A stretch of DNA of 64,000 bases from Symbiodinium kawagutii (lineage: Eukaryota > Sar > Dinophyceae > Suessiales > Symbiodiniaceae). This document shows positions 45,776-55,057 of the stretch, in pieces. The position numbers and the translations under genes are program-made. Every line of letters starts with the position of its first letter. The stretch's first letter is position 1. Below the pieces are notes generated by a model that made no database searches, was not told the origin of the DNA, and was given only the letters and a program-made list of their open reading frames with translations. The stretch lies in assembly GCA_009767595.1 (NCBI GenBank), contig VSDK01017373.1:352324-416323 (forward strand), in the 5' to 3' direction.

Positions 45776-46589
45776 TCAACTTTCCCCCATGGAACTCCGG
45801 ATAGGCACCCCTTCAGTGGCTTGCTTCCCGCATGTACAGTTGACCCAAATTCCGCGTGTACAGTTGACCCCCTTTCCAACCAAGTTGCTTGAAAAGTGTG
45901 GTATTGACAGCGAAAGCTCGTTGATAATGGTGAAACAACCAAATGATGAAGAACTGTGGATACTGATGCCTATTGATTGTTACATGGTGAATTGTTTCTT
46001 GTATATGATGATGGTCCATGACAACTACAGCAATCAGTCATTATAGGAGTGAAGGATGGCTGATAGTCGATAGTGAATCATACCGGTTGTATAGTTCCCA
46101 AATCAGTGTTACCATAATGGTGCACAATTGTTGCTGAACCCACTTGTTCCCGACGCATGCTGGTGGACAACCAAGTCAAACATGATCGCAGTCGCCAACC
46201 AGCATTAACAACTATTAGATTCTATATAGTTATACAATCAAACACGTATCACTATTCCATAATCTTTATGTTTAAAGTCCAAACATATTGGACTGTTGAT
46301 TTTCATCGAACAACTTCGACTATCATCACAATGAATCATATTAACAAGCATGAAGATGATCCTCGTGAATCTCTCTCATCAACCATCATCATTCATCAGC
46401 TCAGCCATTCTGACCCGTTTCTGTTGTTTCATTCAGAGTGGTACCCCGCCAGTTTGCTGACTTTGCTTGGTTCACAGGTGTAACTACCAGCTATAGGAGA
46501 TGTAACTATGCAACTAGGTGGCCTACAAACCAACTTCCAACCAGAATTAACCATTACCTTACTAATCCCTATCAACCATCATTAACCTC

Positions 46590-46725
46590 AGTTGGCTATG
46601 AGTCAAAACCCTTAGTCCCCCTGGTTCCCCTATATACTATTAACCATTGTTTTCCCTATGAACTTGTTGGTGGAAATCCCCCATGAAAGTTGGTTGCTTG
46701 ATATTGACCCATAGCCAGTTGACCA
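46590..46725. repeat. family 3 repeat
   Basis: ttggctatgagtcaaaaccc to atattgacccatagccag; a clean single unit of about 135 bp whose ends are inverted repeats. Confidence 0.75.
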
Positions 46726-46763
46726 TTGCTTCAATGGCTTACAAAACCAACAAATCCCACCAG

Positions 46764-46898
46764 GGCGTCTCTGGTGCTTCAACTCACTGAGTCACGTGGG
46801 AGGATTGGCAGCTCTCCGGGCCAAGTTCTCCTGCATGGCACGATTGGTGCGGTGCAAAGGAGGTTCAGCCCTGATGGAAATGAACTCATTTCTGCTGT
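46764..46898 (+). CDS. possible plus-strand exon, WD40-like piece
   Basis: A GC-rich island whose plus frame reads GTIGAVQRRFSPDGNELISA. The FSPDGxxLxS core matches a WD40 strand. A donor-like GCT|GTGAATACC follows, and a foldback repeat begins about 10 bp later. The minus strand is partly open too. If real, it is one of few host exons on the plus strand here. Confidence 0.28.
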
Positions 46899-46906
46899 GA
46901 ATACCT

Positions 46907-47007
46907 GGTTGTTGCTTTCAACCCCTATGAAAAAGATTATATAGTCAACCAACCATTTGTTAATGATTACTAGGGAAAATTAAACATGTTTGAAGCCACC
47001 AAGCAGA
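46907..47007. repeat. foldback repeat family 2
   Basis: Arms tggttgttgctttcaacccc and tgtttgaagccaccaagcag. The following 50 bp (atactatggatctgcaacca onward) are shared with the copy at 48392-48490, so the mobile unit may be longer or the two arose by segmental copying. Confidence 0.7.
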
Positions 47008-48002
47008 TACTATGGATCTGCAACCACGTGCATAGGGATAGTCGTTTAGATGCACATCATACCGTATGCATCTACGTGATGTCTTTGGTACAGTTGTTTG
47101 CAATGCAAATTTGCATATGCATCTCTGTGCATTCGAAGCACTCTTTGTGGACGTCTACACGTACATAAACCTGCATTGATAACACATCAGCAATCTTCAA
47201 TCAGAATCGTTGTGTTTCAAGACAGTGATTACTACATGCTATCCTCATGAAATCCCCGGTAGGTTCAATGAGTTCAAAGAAGTCTCAAACACCATTGGCA
47301 GTAGCTTCAGTTCTGAGATCTTGGCTGGTGCCGCTACGAATGATGGGTACGGCTGGATGTGCAAATGAGGTTATAAGCGGGATGAAACCACGGTCATAAG
47401 CCCTAGAAGGTAGCTAAAAAAATCCCTATCACATCCAAGTGGCAAGTAGTGGATGCTAGTGATGTCATTTTGTTAAGTGAGCGTCTATAACCATGATTCC
47501 CAGTTCCTAAGTGGACCCGGGACATCCCAAGTTCATCACCATTCAACCGCCCCAAAAACACCATTAATCACTACATATTACAATTAAAAACCACTATTCA
47601 TCACCATTCATCACCACTAATTAAGCATGAATCAACCAGTAAAAGCCTAAACCACCATGAGCTACCATTTCAAAAAGTACATCATTCATCACCATGTTGC
47701 TAAAATAGCTGAACTACCACGCCTGTGGCAGGGATGCACATCCAGGTTCATCACCATCAAACCACAATTCATCACCATGTAACCACCATCCATTTCCATT
47801 TCAAACCACCATTCATCACCATTATATAGATTAAACCACCTTGATATATCCCAGTTCATCACCAGTAAACTACCATTCAAAACCACCATTCATCACTATT
47901 GATGATGGCCAAAAACACCATTCATCACCACTCATGACCTCTTACCGTGAACCAAGCAGAAAAAAACCTAGATCACCAGTAGCTACCATCACAAGACACC
48001 AT

Positions 48003-48120
48003 TGGTGCCTTATAGATCCCTTGCTAAAAGCTTGGTTTTTAGTGGCGATACTGTCAATCAATCATATCCCACAAAGGTCAAGAAGCTGACTGCGACCTAA
48101 AAAGATAGCTGGTCCAAAAA
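48003..48120. repeat. dispersed repeat family 5
   Basis: tatagatcccttgctaaaag, then gtttttagtggcgatactg, then aatcatatcccacaaagg. Confidence 0.6.
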
Positions 48121-48391
48121 TCAAATATGATTGATTGACAAGCTTGTGTAGATTATAGCTGGTATAGACTGATTGATATATCAAACGATATGATTGATTG
48201 ACAATAATAACTGGTTACTTAACACTATACCATATGGTTGATGGGACAAAGATAACCATAATGGTATTGTACCTGGCTGAGCTGAGTAACTATGGTTGCT
48301 TGGGATAGCTGGTTGATATCCCAATAGTTGGTATATATCCCCTATAGCTGGTAGTTATCATCTCCTATCACTAACCATTATTCATTATCGG

Positions 48392-48490
48392 GTTGGTGGT
48401 TTCAACCCCTATGAAAAATATTAGTCAACCAACCTATTGTTAATGATTACTAGGAAAAATAAGCAAAATGTCATTCAAACCACCAACCAG
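48392..48490. repeat. foldback repeat family 2
   Basis: Arms ggttggtggtttcaacccct and cattcaaaccaccaaccag, then the shared 50-bp tail described for the 46.9-kb copy, then a second caaaccaccaaccag. Confidence 0.72.
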
Positions 48491-48589
48491 ATACTATGGA
48501 TCTGCAACCATGTGCATAGGGATAGTCGTTTAGAGGCACATCAAACCACCAACCAGTTATTAGTTGGTTAATATTGGACCATTGCCATA

Positions 48590-48725
48590 TGGCAAACAGC
48601 TGGTCACGCCACCCGGTCGCATCTCACAACTCGGTCGCCTGCCGCGCAGCTCCGGAACGCAAGGACGCGGCGACCTGGGTCGGATCACGGTGGGGACGGG
48701 GGTCGGGGTCACCGATGCCAAGAAT
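48590..48725. other. GC-rich island, coding status unclear
   Basis: Very GC-rich against the flanks. Minus PDPRPHRDPTQVAASLRSGA and plus GRISQLGRLPRSSGTQGRGD are both open. Possible exon. Confidence 0.2.
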
Positions 48726-49297
48726 AGTTGGGAGAAACGGATAAACTATGTGGGATTTATGTGGATTTATAAATTTTACAATGCGTTTTTTTGATATTTA
48801 TTTATAGCTTTTACATGGTTTTGCAAGTTTTAAAGGGCTTGTGTAATTACAAGGAAATATGTGCTTCTAAAAGGGACTATCTGGCTAAATAGTGATTAAT
48901 AGTGATAAGGTTAATTATTCTGATGCCACGAAATCTGGTTGATTTGTAGTAAATAATGGTTTATGATAAGTTCATGGTTGATATTTAACCACTATAATCA
49001 ACCACTCATGGCTCATGACTTTCAACCAAAATAATGGTTATAACCATTATGGCTCATGTGAGGTTTTTGATGGCTGATAATAGTTATTATATATGCTTAA
49101 TGATTGCCACTAGTGGTTGGTGGTTGAACCATCCCATCATGAAACAAATGGTCATGATACATTTGGACAACACATGTGCATGAAAACACTGACCAGTTCT
49201 TGGTGAGATCAGATGTGGTTGTTGAGATCAGATGAGCACCGAAGTTTGACATGATCTTGGTAGAAGTGTGGTCTAATCTAGTGGCTTTTTGAGAATG

Positions 49298-49412
49298 ACG
49301 AGGTGGGCCTCCAACCCCCTATAGCTTGATTTACAAGTAAAGTAAGTAGGGTTAACTACCAGTTTTAGGCAGTAGTAACCCAACTTCTAACTGCTGGGGC
49401 CCACCTTGTAAA
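49298..49412. repeat. foldback repeat family 4
   Basis: Arms acgaggtgggcctccaaccc and gctggggcccaccttgtaa. Confidence 0.72.
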
Positions 49413-49810
49413 TACTTTCACGCTTGGAACCTAACAGCCATACCCTCCCAAATGGGGGTTGGATGAGGAGTTTCCGCACAGAATGCCCTTGTTGTTTCAT
49501 CCAACCCTCTTCTTGTCGCGTCCGGCTGTCAGTTTCCAGGACGGTAGTTCATCAAAGACCATTGCTTGTTGTTCTAGCATTTGGTCGCACCACTCCTGGT
49601 GGCTCATTGGCTCCCCCTGTCAAGGCCCTTTGACGGGCTACATAATATATGGATTTAGTTCCCTCCCAACCAACAGCCAAATCATTCAATTTACATTTCG
49701 TTTGTCACCATTCATGCCGTTCATTGCCACTGGTGAAGTCAGGGCGAATGTTTCACAATGGTCGATCGCAATGATCAAGTATTGTCAAAGAGGTTGCTAA
49801 GAAATGTGAG

Positions 49811-49927
49811 TACAAGGTGGGCCCCCCTGCAGTGTTAAGTTGGGTTATAATCCCGTATGCCTGGTAGTTGACCCCACTTAATCTACTATTGAATCAAATT
49901 AAAAGGGGTTGGGGGCCCACCTTGTAG
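49811..49927. repeat. foldback repeat family 4
   Basis: Arms tacaaggtgggcccccctgc and ggttgggggcccaccttgta; about 400 bp from the copy at 49.3 kb. A half copy (acgaggtgggcccccctag) is at 32547-32566 and another (ggggggcccacctggta) at 32139-32155. Confidence 0.75.
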
Positions 49928-50030
49928 CCATGGGTGATAATAGAATGTCAACCAAAAAATAACTAATTACCACCACAACTGAGTACATCCACCTTGTAAC
50001 TTGACTCAACTTGAAAAATAATATGAACTC

Positions 50031-50047
50031 TGTGTGTGTGTGTGTGT
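50031..50047. repeat. (TG)n microsatellite
   Basis: tgtgtgtgtgtgtgtgt. Confidence 0.9.
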
Positions 50048-50210
50048 CAGAGGTTCCTGACTAGAACCATAGATTTGATACTGGTAGGGTAAACCATTGC
50101 CGAGAACCTATCTTTGCTGGTTAAAGCATTGTTATAACATATGATAACTATAACCCTACTATTGCTCGTTATATCCCTAGGACCATAGGTTCCCTACTAC
50201 GACCATAGAG

Positions 50211-50402
50211 GGGTTCTCACGATAGGGGACCCAAAAAACGGATGGTTTATAACTCTCAATAGTCTAAATCAAACATGATCCGCAAACCATTGAATGGTTT
50301 ATAGTTCTCAATGGTTTATCATCCTTCATTAACCATCTATTGGTAATGTACCCATCATTTTGCGGGGTTCCTATGGGCTCCTAGTTTAAGACACCACCAT
50401 AG
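50211..50402. repeat. foldback family 1 with duplicated centre
   Basis: Outer arms ggggttctcacgatagggga and ggctcctagtttaagacacc. The centre contains a repeated atggtttatagttctcaat-type segment, making it longer than other copies. Starts about 8 bp inside the putative intron after the exon at 50410-50489. Confidence 0.6.
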
Positions 50403-50409
50403 GTTACAC

Positions 50410-50489
50410 CCAAAAGGCTCGTCTGCGGCTCCGCACCCGTTGCGAAACGGACCGAGGCGGAGCATCGCTGCGCCCTGAGCTGCGACATA
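50410..50489 (-). CDS. candidate 80-bp internal exon next to the retrotransposon
   Basis: Acceptor TTTTTGTTCGCAG|TAT and donor CTTTTGG|GTGTAA on the minus strand bound the reading YVAAQGAAMLRLGPFRNGCG then AADEPF. A foldback repeat begins about 8 bp inside the downstream intron. The retrotransposon starts about 120 bp upstream (minus sense), so it would sit inside the preceding intron in antisense orientation. Confidence 0.42.
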
Positions 50490-50591
50490 CTGCGAACAAA
50501 AAGTGTTTTCGCAGGTGAAAAAATCATGTGCCTGTGGAAGGTATTTGTGTGCCATGCAGGTGCATCACTTTTCAAAAAACATGTGCATTTG

Positions 50592-50608
50592 TATACATGC
50601 AGTACGTA
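50592..50608 (+). repeat. 5' target-site duplication of the retrotransposon
   Basis: tatacatgcagtacgta, 17 bp, is repeated exactly at 60142-60158. The bases just outside differ (g before this copy, a before the other), so the repeat is exactly 17 bp. This defines the 5' end of the element as 50609. Confidence 0.92.
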
Positions 50609-50670
50609 GTGTTTGGCTCAATTAACCTCCCAGCTGGTTGCACTGTACGTCAAAGGGCCGAGGGTTTGCA

Positions 50671-53600
50671 ATGGGACACTTTCGGGAACAGCTCACAGTG
50701 GATAAGGACATCTCCATCAGATGTCGTTGCGTGGGTTCATCAGATCTCCTTGCGGGTCTCAAGGCCTCTTCTATGAAAGGATGGGTGATTCATTTTCCAT
50801 GGGAAGGTGTCATTCCTGAGGTTGGACAAATGTGCTCTCTCTTGGACTTCACTGTCTCCCAGATTGATGCCTCACACGTCTTGCTTCAACCAACTGTTAC
50901 CTCTCAGGTCTTGTTTCATTCCGGTGAGGTTTTCCCTTCCAAGGCTGTGGAATTGTGCTGTGGACTTGGGGGCATGTCTACTGGAGCTGAGGCAGCTGGA
51001 CTCCAGGTTGTTGCTGGCGTTGACTGCTCAGCTTGGGCTCTCCATGTCTTTTCCTGCAATCATGCCGCTGATGGACTTCTTGGCTCCGTGGCTTGTTCTA
51101 CTCTTCGGGCTCAACTCTTTTCACGTCTGCAAGGTCATGCAGTTGGTTACCTCATGGGTTTTCCTTGCCCACCCTTCTCTTCTCGGGGAGATCAGCGTGG
51201 ATTTCAGGATCAGCGGGCTTGGACTTTGGTACATGGCCTTGACTTGGTTTATCTTTTCAATGGTCAGTTTTTGATCTTGGAGTGCACACCTCGTGTTGAG
51301 TCATTTGATGGAGTTGTTCAATTTCTCACTGATTTTGCTGAAACCATGGGCTTTGGATGGAAATCCAAGATCCTGCACTTGGATGAAGCGTGGCCAACTA
51401 GGAGAACACGTTGGTGGTGTGTAATGTTGCCAACACATCTCATGAACAAGCTTCAGTTGGCTGATCTTCCAAGAGCTGCACATCTTCAAAGGGTGTCACA
51501 GCTCATCACAACATGGCCGCATTGGGACATTCATGCGGAAGCACAGCTTTGCTGGGATCATCATGAATTGGCATTTCATGAACGATATGCTGTCATTTCT
51601 GATCTCATTTTGCAGTTGGAGGCCAAGTGTCCTACCTTGCTACACTCCCTGGGTCACCTTGATCGAGGTTGTCCGTGTGGCTGTCGTGGCTGTGGACTTG
51701 CCCATGAAAGGTTGGCTCGTGATGGCATTTCTGCGGTTGCGGTTCATTGTACACATGGGGATGGCTTGCGCCATTTGCATCCACTTGAGGCCGGCTTGCT
51801 CTGTTCTCTTCCGCCCACTTATGTTTATCCCAAGCTTCGTGAATCTCTGCCACTGATTGGGCAAACCGCGGCGCCCTTGCAGGCACTTTGGGTTGTGTCG
51901 TTGATGCGTGAAGTTCTACACTCCATGGATTCGTCTCTGCCTCGTCGTGTTGATCCATTCAAGGGGTTTGTGGAATTTCAATCCATGCTTCAATGTCAGG
52001 CATTTCATCTTTGGCCCACTCGTCATACTGTCATCCCTCGGTCAGTTCGACTTCGGTTTGATGCTTGCATTTTGGTGATTCAAGTGGAAGCCCTTGCTAC
52101 CGTTGATCATCTCATCAGTGCTCAGAAGGCTCTTGGTGGTTGGGGGGAGCGTATTACAGTCCTCCACCAAGGGGTCCCTTTGCCTCGACATGCCATCTTG
52201 CGTTCCACCGTGTATGAGGTCGTGTCAACTATCCCGCGTCAGCTGGCAGATGCTCCATCGGGCTTGGTCTCCTACTGTCTTACCTTGGATGGTCACTTCT
52301 GGGCTGGTACGGTTCCTGCTGGTACCTTGGTCTCTGACCTTCTGACTTCGCTTGGATTTTGCTACTCACCGGGTCTGCGCATTCATTTTGACTCTGGATG
52401 CTGGACTTGGGGGGATCGTATCTGGCATGGGTTCGCTGGATCTGTTTATCTTCAAGCAGCAGGACTTCCGGACAATGGGCTCACTCATGTCCAGCTTGAG
52501 GCTCAGGCTTTCAAGCTGCTTCAGCGTGCTTCCCTGCCTACTGGATTTGTGCTTTTGCCCATTGTGGAGATCTCAGCTCTACTTGAAATGGATGCATACA
52601 CAGCGGAAGAAACACTGCGTGCCTTGATTCCTCCACGTGCTCAGAAGGTTTTTGGTATCTTCTGGTTTGACAACCATTGGGCTGCCTTCTCTTTCGACCG
52701 TACATGCTGTGTTGCTACTTACTATGATGGACTTCCTGGATTTGCTGAAGCCCCCGCAAGGCACTTCATTCAGTTGATCTCACTTGTTTGGAATGAACCC
52801 TTGTACATTGTTCACAAGCACACCTTAGTCACACAGCATGGGGGTGCGCATTGTGGTGTCATTGCACTAGTGAATCTTGGTGCCTTTCTTCGTTTGTGGA
52901 CTTCCTTCACTGAAGCACGTGCCCTGGATTGGTTTGATTCCATCATGGCAACTTGCCCCAGCCACACGGGTTTGAGAGGTCAAGGAAATGCTGACTATTC
53001 CAAAGCGCACACTTTGCTTTTGGAAGAATTGCCCAAGCATGGAGTGCCAGCTGATGCATGCTCTACTCGAGCCGCTCTTGCCATCAAACGACTTGGTTCA
53101 GGTCCAATCCTTCGAGCTTTTGAGGGCAAGCATCCTTGGCAAGCTTTGAAATCATTAGGTAATCAGAATGAGAGACCTTTTGTTTTTGTTCAACACGAGG
53201 AGCTGGAGCGTCACATTGAAAATCGGGCTGGAAACAAGAAAGCTCCCATGACCAAACAGGTCAAAAAGAATGACAAAGCACCTCCCAAGCAAGTTGCGCT
53301 CACGCCATCACAGGTTCAGTTGCATCCGGGAACATTCACAGATGATCATGGGGATGGCCTTGCTCAGATCTCGCCAGACACTTTCTCACCGACTGCACGT
53401 GGCATTGCTGTGGTCAGTGTTGAGCAGGCTATGAGGTTCCTTGTTGACAATAAGAAGCTATCCATGGATTGCTTAGCACTCTTGACACTGCAGCAGATTC
53501 AAACGCCGCCAGATAGTGCATTGGAGTGCTCAAATCTCACGTGGCCAGGAGTGCTTGCTGACTCACAGGAACCATTGTTAATCAGAGGCACCTGCATCCA

Positions 53601-55023
53601 ACTTGGTGACATTCGAGCATCGCCCAAGCAGAGCAAACAGGAAGTGCCGGTGATTGAGAACGATCTTCTTCGTTTGTTTTGGTATCAGGATCAATGCCCT
53701 TTGGAATGGAAAGACGTGATCGCTGGACCTTTGAAAGCTCTCATTCATCGATTTCCAGCTCTCCAATTTTGTCCACAGCAGTGCAACAAGGACTGCCCCA
53801 AGTACCATCCTTCGGTCGAGGAAGATGGGATCAATATGGTAGTACTTGATGCTTTTGCATGGCGTTGGATGGATTCGACGGGACGACCCACACAGGCCCT
53901 GAAAGCAAACGCTTTTTCCATCATGATCAGAGTACCGAAATCTGCCACTCTGGGGATTCTTCAGTCCTCAGGTCAGGATGGTTTTTATACAGAACTGCGT
54001 GAGGTTGAAGCCACATCAAAACCACAGCAGATTTCAGTATGGGGAACTGCCAAGTCCAAGTATGCCATTGTATGGTTGAAGGATGGATACGATGATGCTG
54101 TGCACAAATTGAGGACCCAACAACATGCTCTCCACCTGGTTCGCTTTCACAGCAAGTATGGATTGCGGTGCCTGAAGTCCAACGAGGCCGAGTTGAACCA
54201 GAATCTTTTTCCAGGGCGAACCTTTGTCAACTGTGGAACAACACTGCAGTATGAAATGGGACCATGGCCTTTTGGAATCACACGCCAAGCAATTGTTGAC
54301 GTTCTCAAGAACATGAACTGGGTTGCCAAGCCTTTGCGTCCAGTGCAGGGTGGCAATCAAGGAAGGTACTGGCTCATTGGGTCTGAGACATCGCCTGGGG
54401 ACACTGTCATTCCCTATGCGGAGAACTTCTTGACCATCACCCAGGTTCGTTCCTCTACCACCCAGAAAGAGGTGCCGAATGTTGTTGCGTCCTTGAAGAC
54501 CTTGCAGAAGATTTCCGTTGGTCCTGATCCTTGGTTGAAAAGTGATCCATGGGCGCAGTTTGCTCCTACCACGGCATCGGCATCGGCATCTACTGTGGTG
54601 CCCATGTCCTCAGAAACTGCATCCTCCAAGTTGGAGGAAATGGAATCCAGATTGGCAGCAAGACTTGGAGACCAGCTCAAGGAGCAGCTGATCTCATTGA
54701 ATGAGGACCAGGAAATGATCCCAGATGATTCGGAACTGCAGGGACGCATGGAGCGCATGGAGACACATATCGTTGAGCTTCAATCCCAATCCTCCCGCTT
54801 TGAGCAATGGTTCCAGCAGGCAGGGGATAAGATGAACACCATGCAGGCGCACATGCAGAAGCAAGATGCCAACTTTGAACAGCTTAGCAATAAGGTCCAA
54901 TCTACCACCGTGACACTGAATGGGTTGCAGCAGCAGATCAAACAGGACTTGCAAGCTGCCTTGTCCTCGCAGACAGAAGCCATTCAGGACATGTTGGCCA
55001 AGAGGCACAAAGGGTCTGAGTGA
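50671..55023 (+). CDS. retrotransposon ORF1: DNA methyltransferase / C48-like protease / coiled coil
   Basis: 1,450 aa from the first ATG (the frame is open from 50626, after a TAA). Residue numbers count from this ATG. At 94-105 ELCCGLGGMSTG is C5-MTase motif I. GFPCPPFSS with Cys166 is motif IV, ECT (Glu204) stands where ENV is usual, TRRTRWWCV (243-251) is motif VIII, and LIGQTAAP (395-402) is motif X. A Cys-rich loop CPCGCRGC with a following His (334-345) lies in the target-recognition region. Residues 657-745 resemble a C48/Ulp1 protease: His669 in DNHW, Asp686 in YYDG, Gln722 and Cys728 in QHGGAHCGV. C-x3-C-x3-C-x3-H at 1034-1046 precedes a basic globular region (to about 1260), probably RNA-binding, then a heptad-like coiled coil (1319-1444). 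The stop is UGA followed by CUA. Role: nucleoprotein plus DNA modification; protease target unknown. Confidence 0.88.
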   Translation: MGHFREQLTVDKDISIRCRCVGSSDLLAGLKASSMKGWVIHFPWEGVIPEVGQMCSLLDFTVSQIDASHVLLQPTVTSQVLFHSGEVFPSKAVELCCGLGGMSTGAEAAGLQVVAGVDCSAWALHVFSCNHAADGLLGSVACSTLRAQLFSRLQGHAVGYLMGFPCPPFSSRGDQRGFQDQRAWTLVHGLDLVYLFNGQFLILECTPRVESFDGVVQFLTDFAETMGFGWKSKILHLDEAWPTRRTRWWCVMLPTHLMNKLQLADLPRAAHLQRVSQLITTWPHWDIHAEAQLCWDHHELAFHERYAVISDLILQLEAKCPTLLHSLGHLDRGCPCGCRGCGLAHERLARDGISAVAVHCTHGDGLRHLHPLEAGLLCSLPPTYVYPKLRESLPLIGQTAAPLQALWVVSLMREVLHSMDSSLPRRVDPFKGFVEFQSMLQCQAFHLWPTRHTVIPRSVRLRFDACILVIQVEALATVDHLISAQKALGGWGERITVLHQGVPLPRHAILRSTVYEVVSTIPRQLADAPSGLVSYCLTLDGHFWAGTVPAGTLVSDLLTSLGFCYSPGLRIHFDSGCWTWGDRIWHGFAGSVYLQAAGLPDNGLTHVQLEAQAFKLLQRASLPTGFVLLPIVEISALLEMDAYTAEETLRALIPPRAQKVFGIFWFDNHWAAFSFDRTCCVATYYDGLPGFAEAPARHFIQLISLVWNEPLYIVHKHTLVTQHGGAHCGVIALVNLGAFLRLWTSFTEARALDWFDSIMATCPSHTGLRGQGNADYSKAHTLLLEELPKHGVPADACSTRAALAIKRLGSGPILRAFEGKHPWQALKSLGNQNERPFVFVQHEELERHIENRAGNKKAPMTKQVKKNDKAPPKQVALTPSQVQLHPGTFTDDHGDGLAQISPDTFSPTARGIAVVSVEQAMRFLVDNKKLSMDCLALLTLQQIQTPPDSALECSNLTWPGVLADSQEPLLIRGTCIQLGDIRASPKQSKQEVPVIENDLLRLFWYQDQCPLEWKDVIAGPLKALIHRFPALQFCPQQCNKDCPKYHPSVEEDGINMVVLDAFAWRWMDSTGRPTQALKANAFSIMIRVPKSATLGILQSSGQDGFYTELREVEATSKPQQISVWGTAKSKYAIVWLKDGYDDAVHKLRTQQHALHLVRFHSKYGLRCLKSNEAELNQNLFPGRTFVNCGTTLQYEMGPWPFGITRQAIVDVLKNMNWVAKPLRPVQGGNQGRYWLIGSETSPGDTVIPYAENFLTITQVRSSTTQKEVPNVVASLKTLQKISVGPDPWLKSDPWAQFAPTTASASASTVVPMSSETASSKLEEMESRLAARLGDQLKEQLISLNEDQEMIPDDSELQGRMERMETHIVELQSQSSRFEQWFQQAGDKMNTMQAHMQKQDANFEQLSNKVQSTTVTLNGLQQQIKQDLQAALSSQTEAIQDMLAKRHKGSE

Positions 55024-55057
55024 CTATCTTCCGAGCCTGCCTTTCGACCGAGGCGGG
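55021..55057 (+). promoter_or_regulatory. candidate stop-codon readthrough signal between ORF1 and ORF2
   Basis: The ORF1 stop is UGA followed by CUA, the context known to be most leaky (UGA-CUA-G type). Twelve nt later CCTGCCT (55036-55042) can pair with AGGCGGG (55051-55057) around an 8-nt loop: seven pairs, one of them G-U. The frame is unchanged across the stop and has no further stop until 59997. ORF2 has no ATG until codon 84, inside the endonuclease domain. Confidence 0.55.

Larger units (their letters stand above)
45776..50210. other. AT-rich repeat region with few islands
   Basis: Family 2, 3, 4 and 5 repeats; the WD40-like island (46.8 kb) and a GC-rich island (48.6 kb) are listed separately. 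The block near 49.45-49.64 kb is mildly GC-rich with no clear frame. Otherwise simple cattc/aaccacc-rich sequence. Confidence 0.5.

Noticed and set aside
50528-50776. 82-aa plus ORF at the 5' end of the retrotransposon
   Set aside because: It crosses the element border and the 17-bp duplication and overlaps ORF1 in another frame; no motif.
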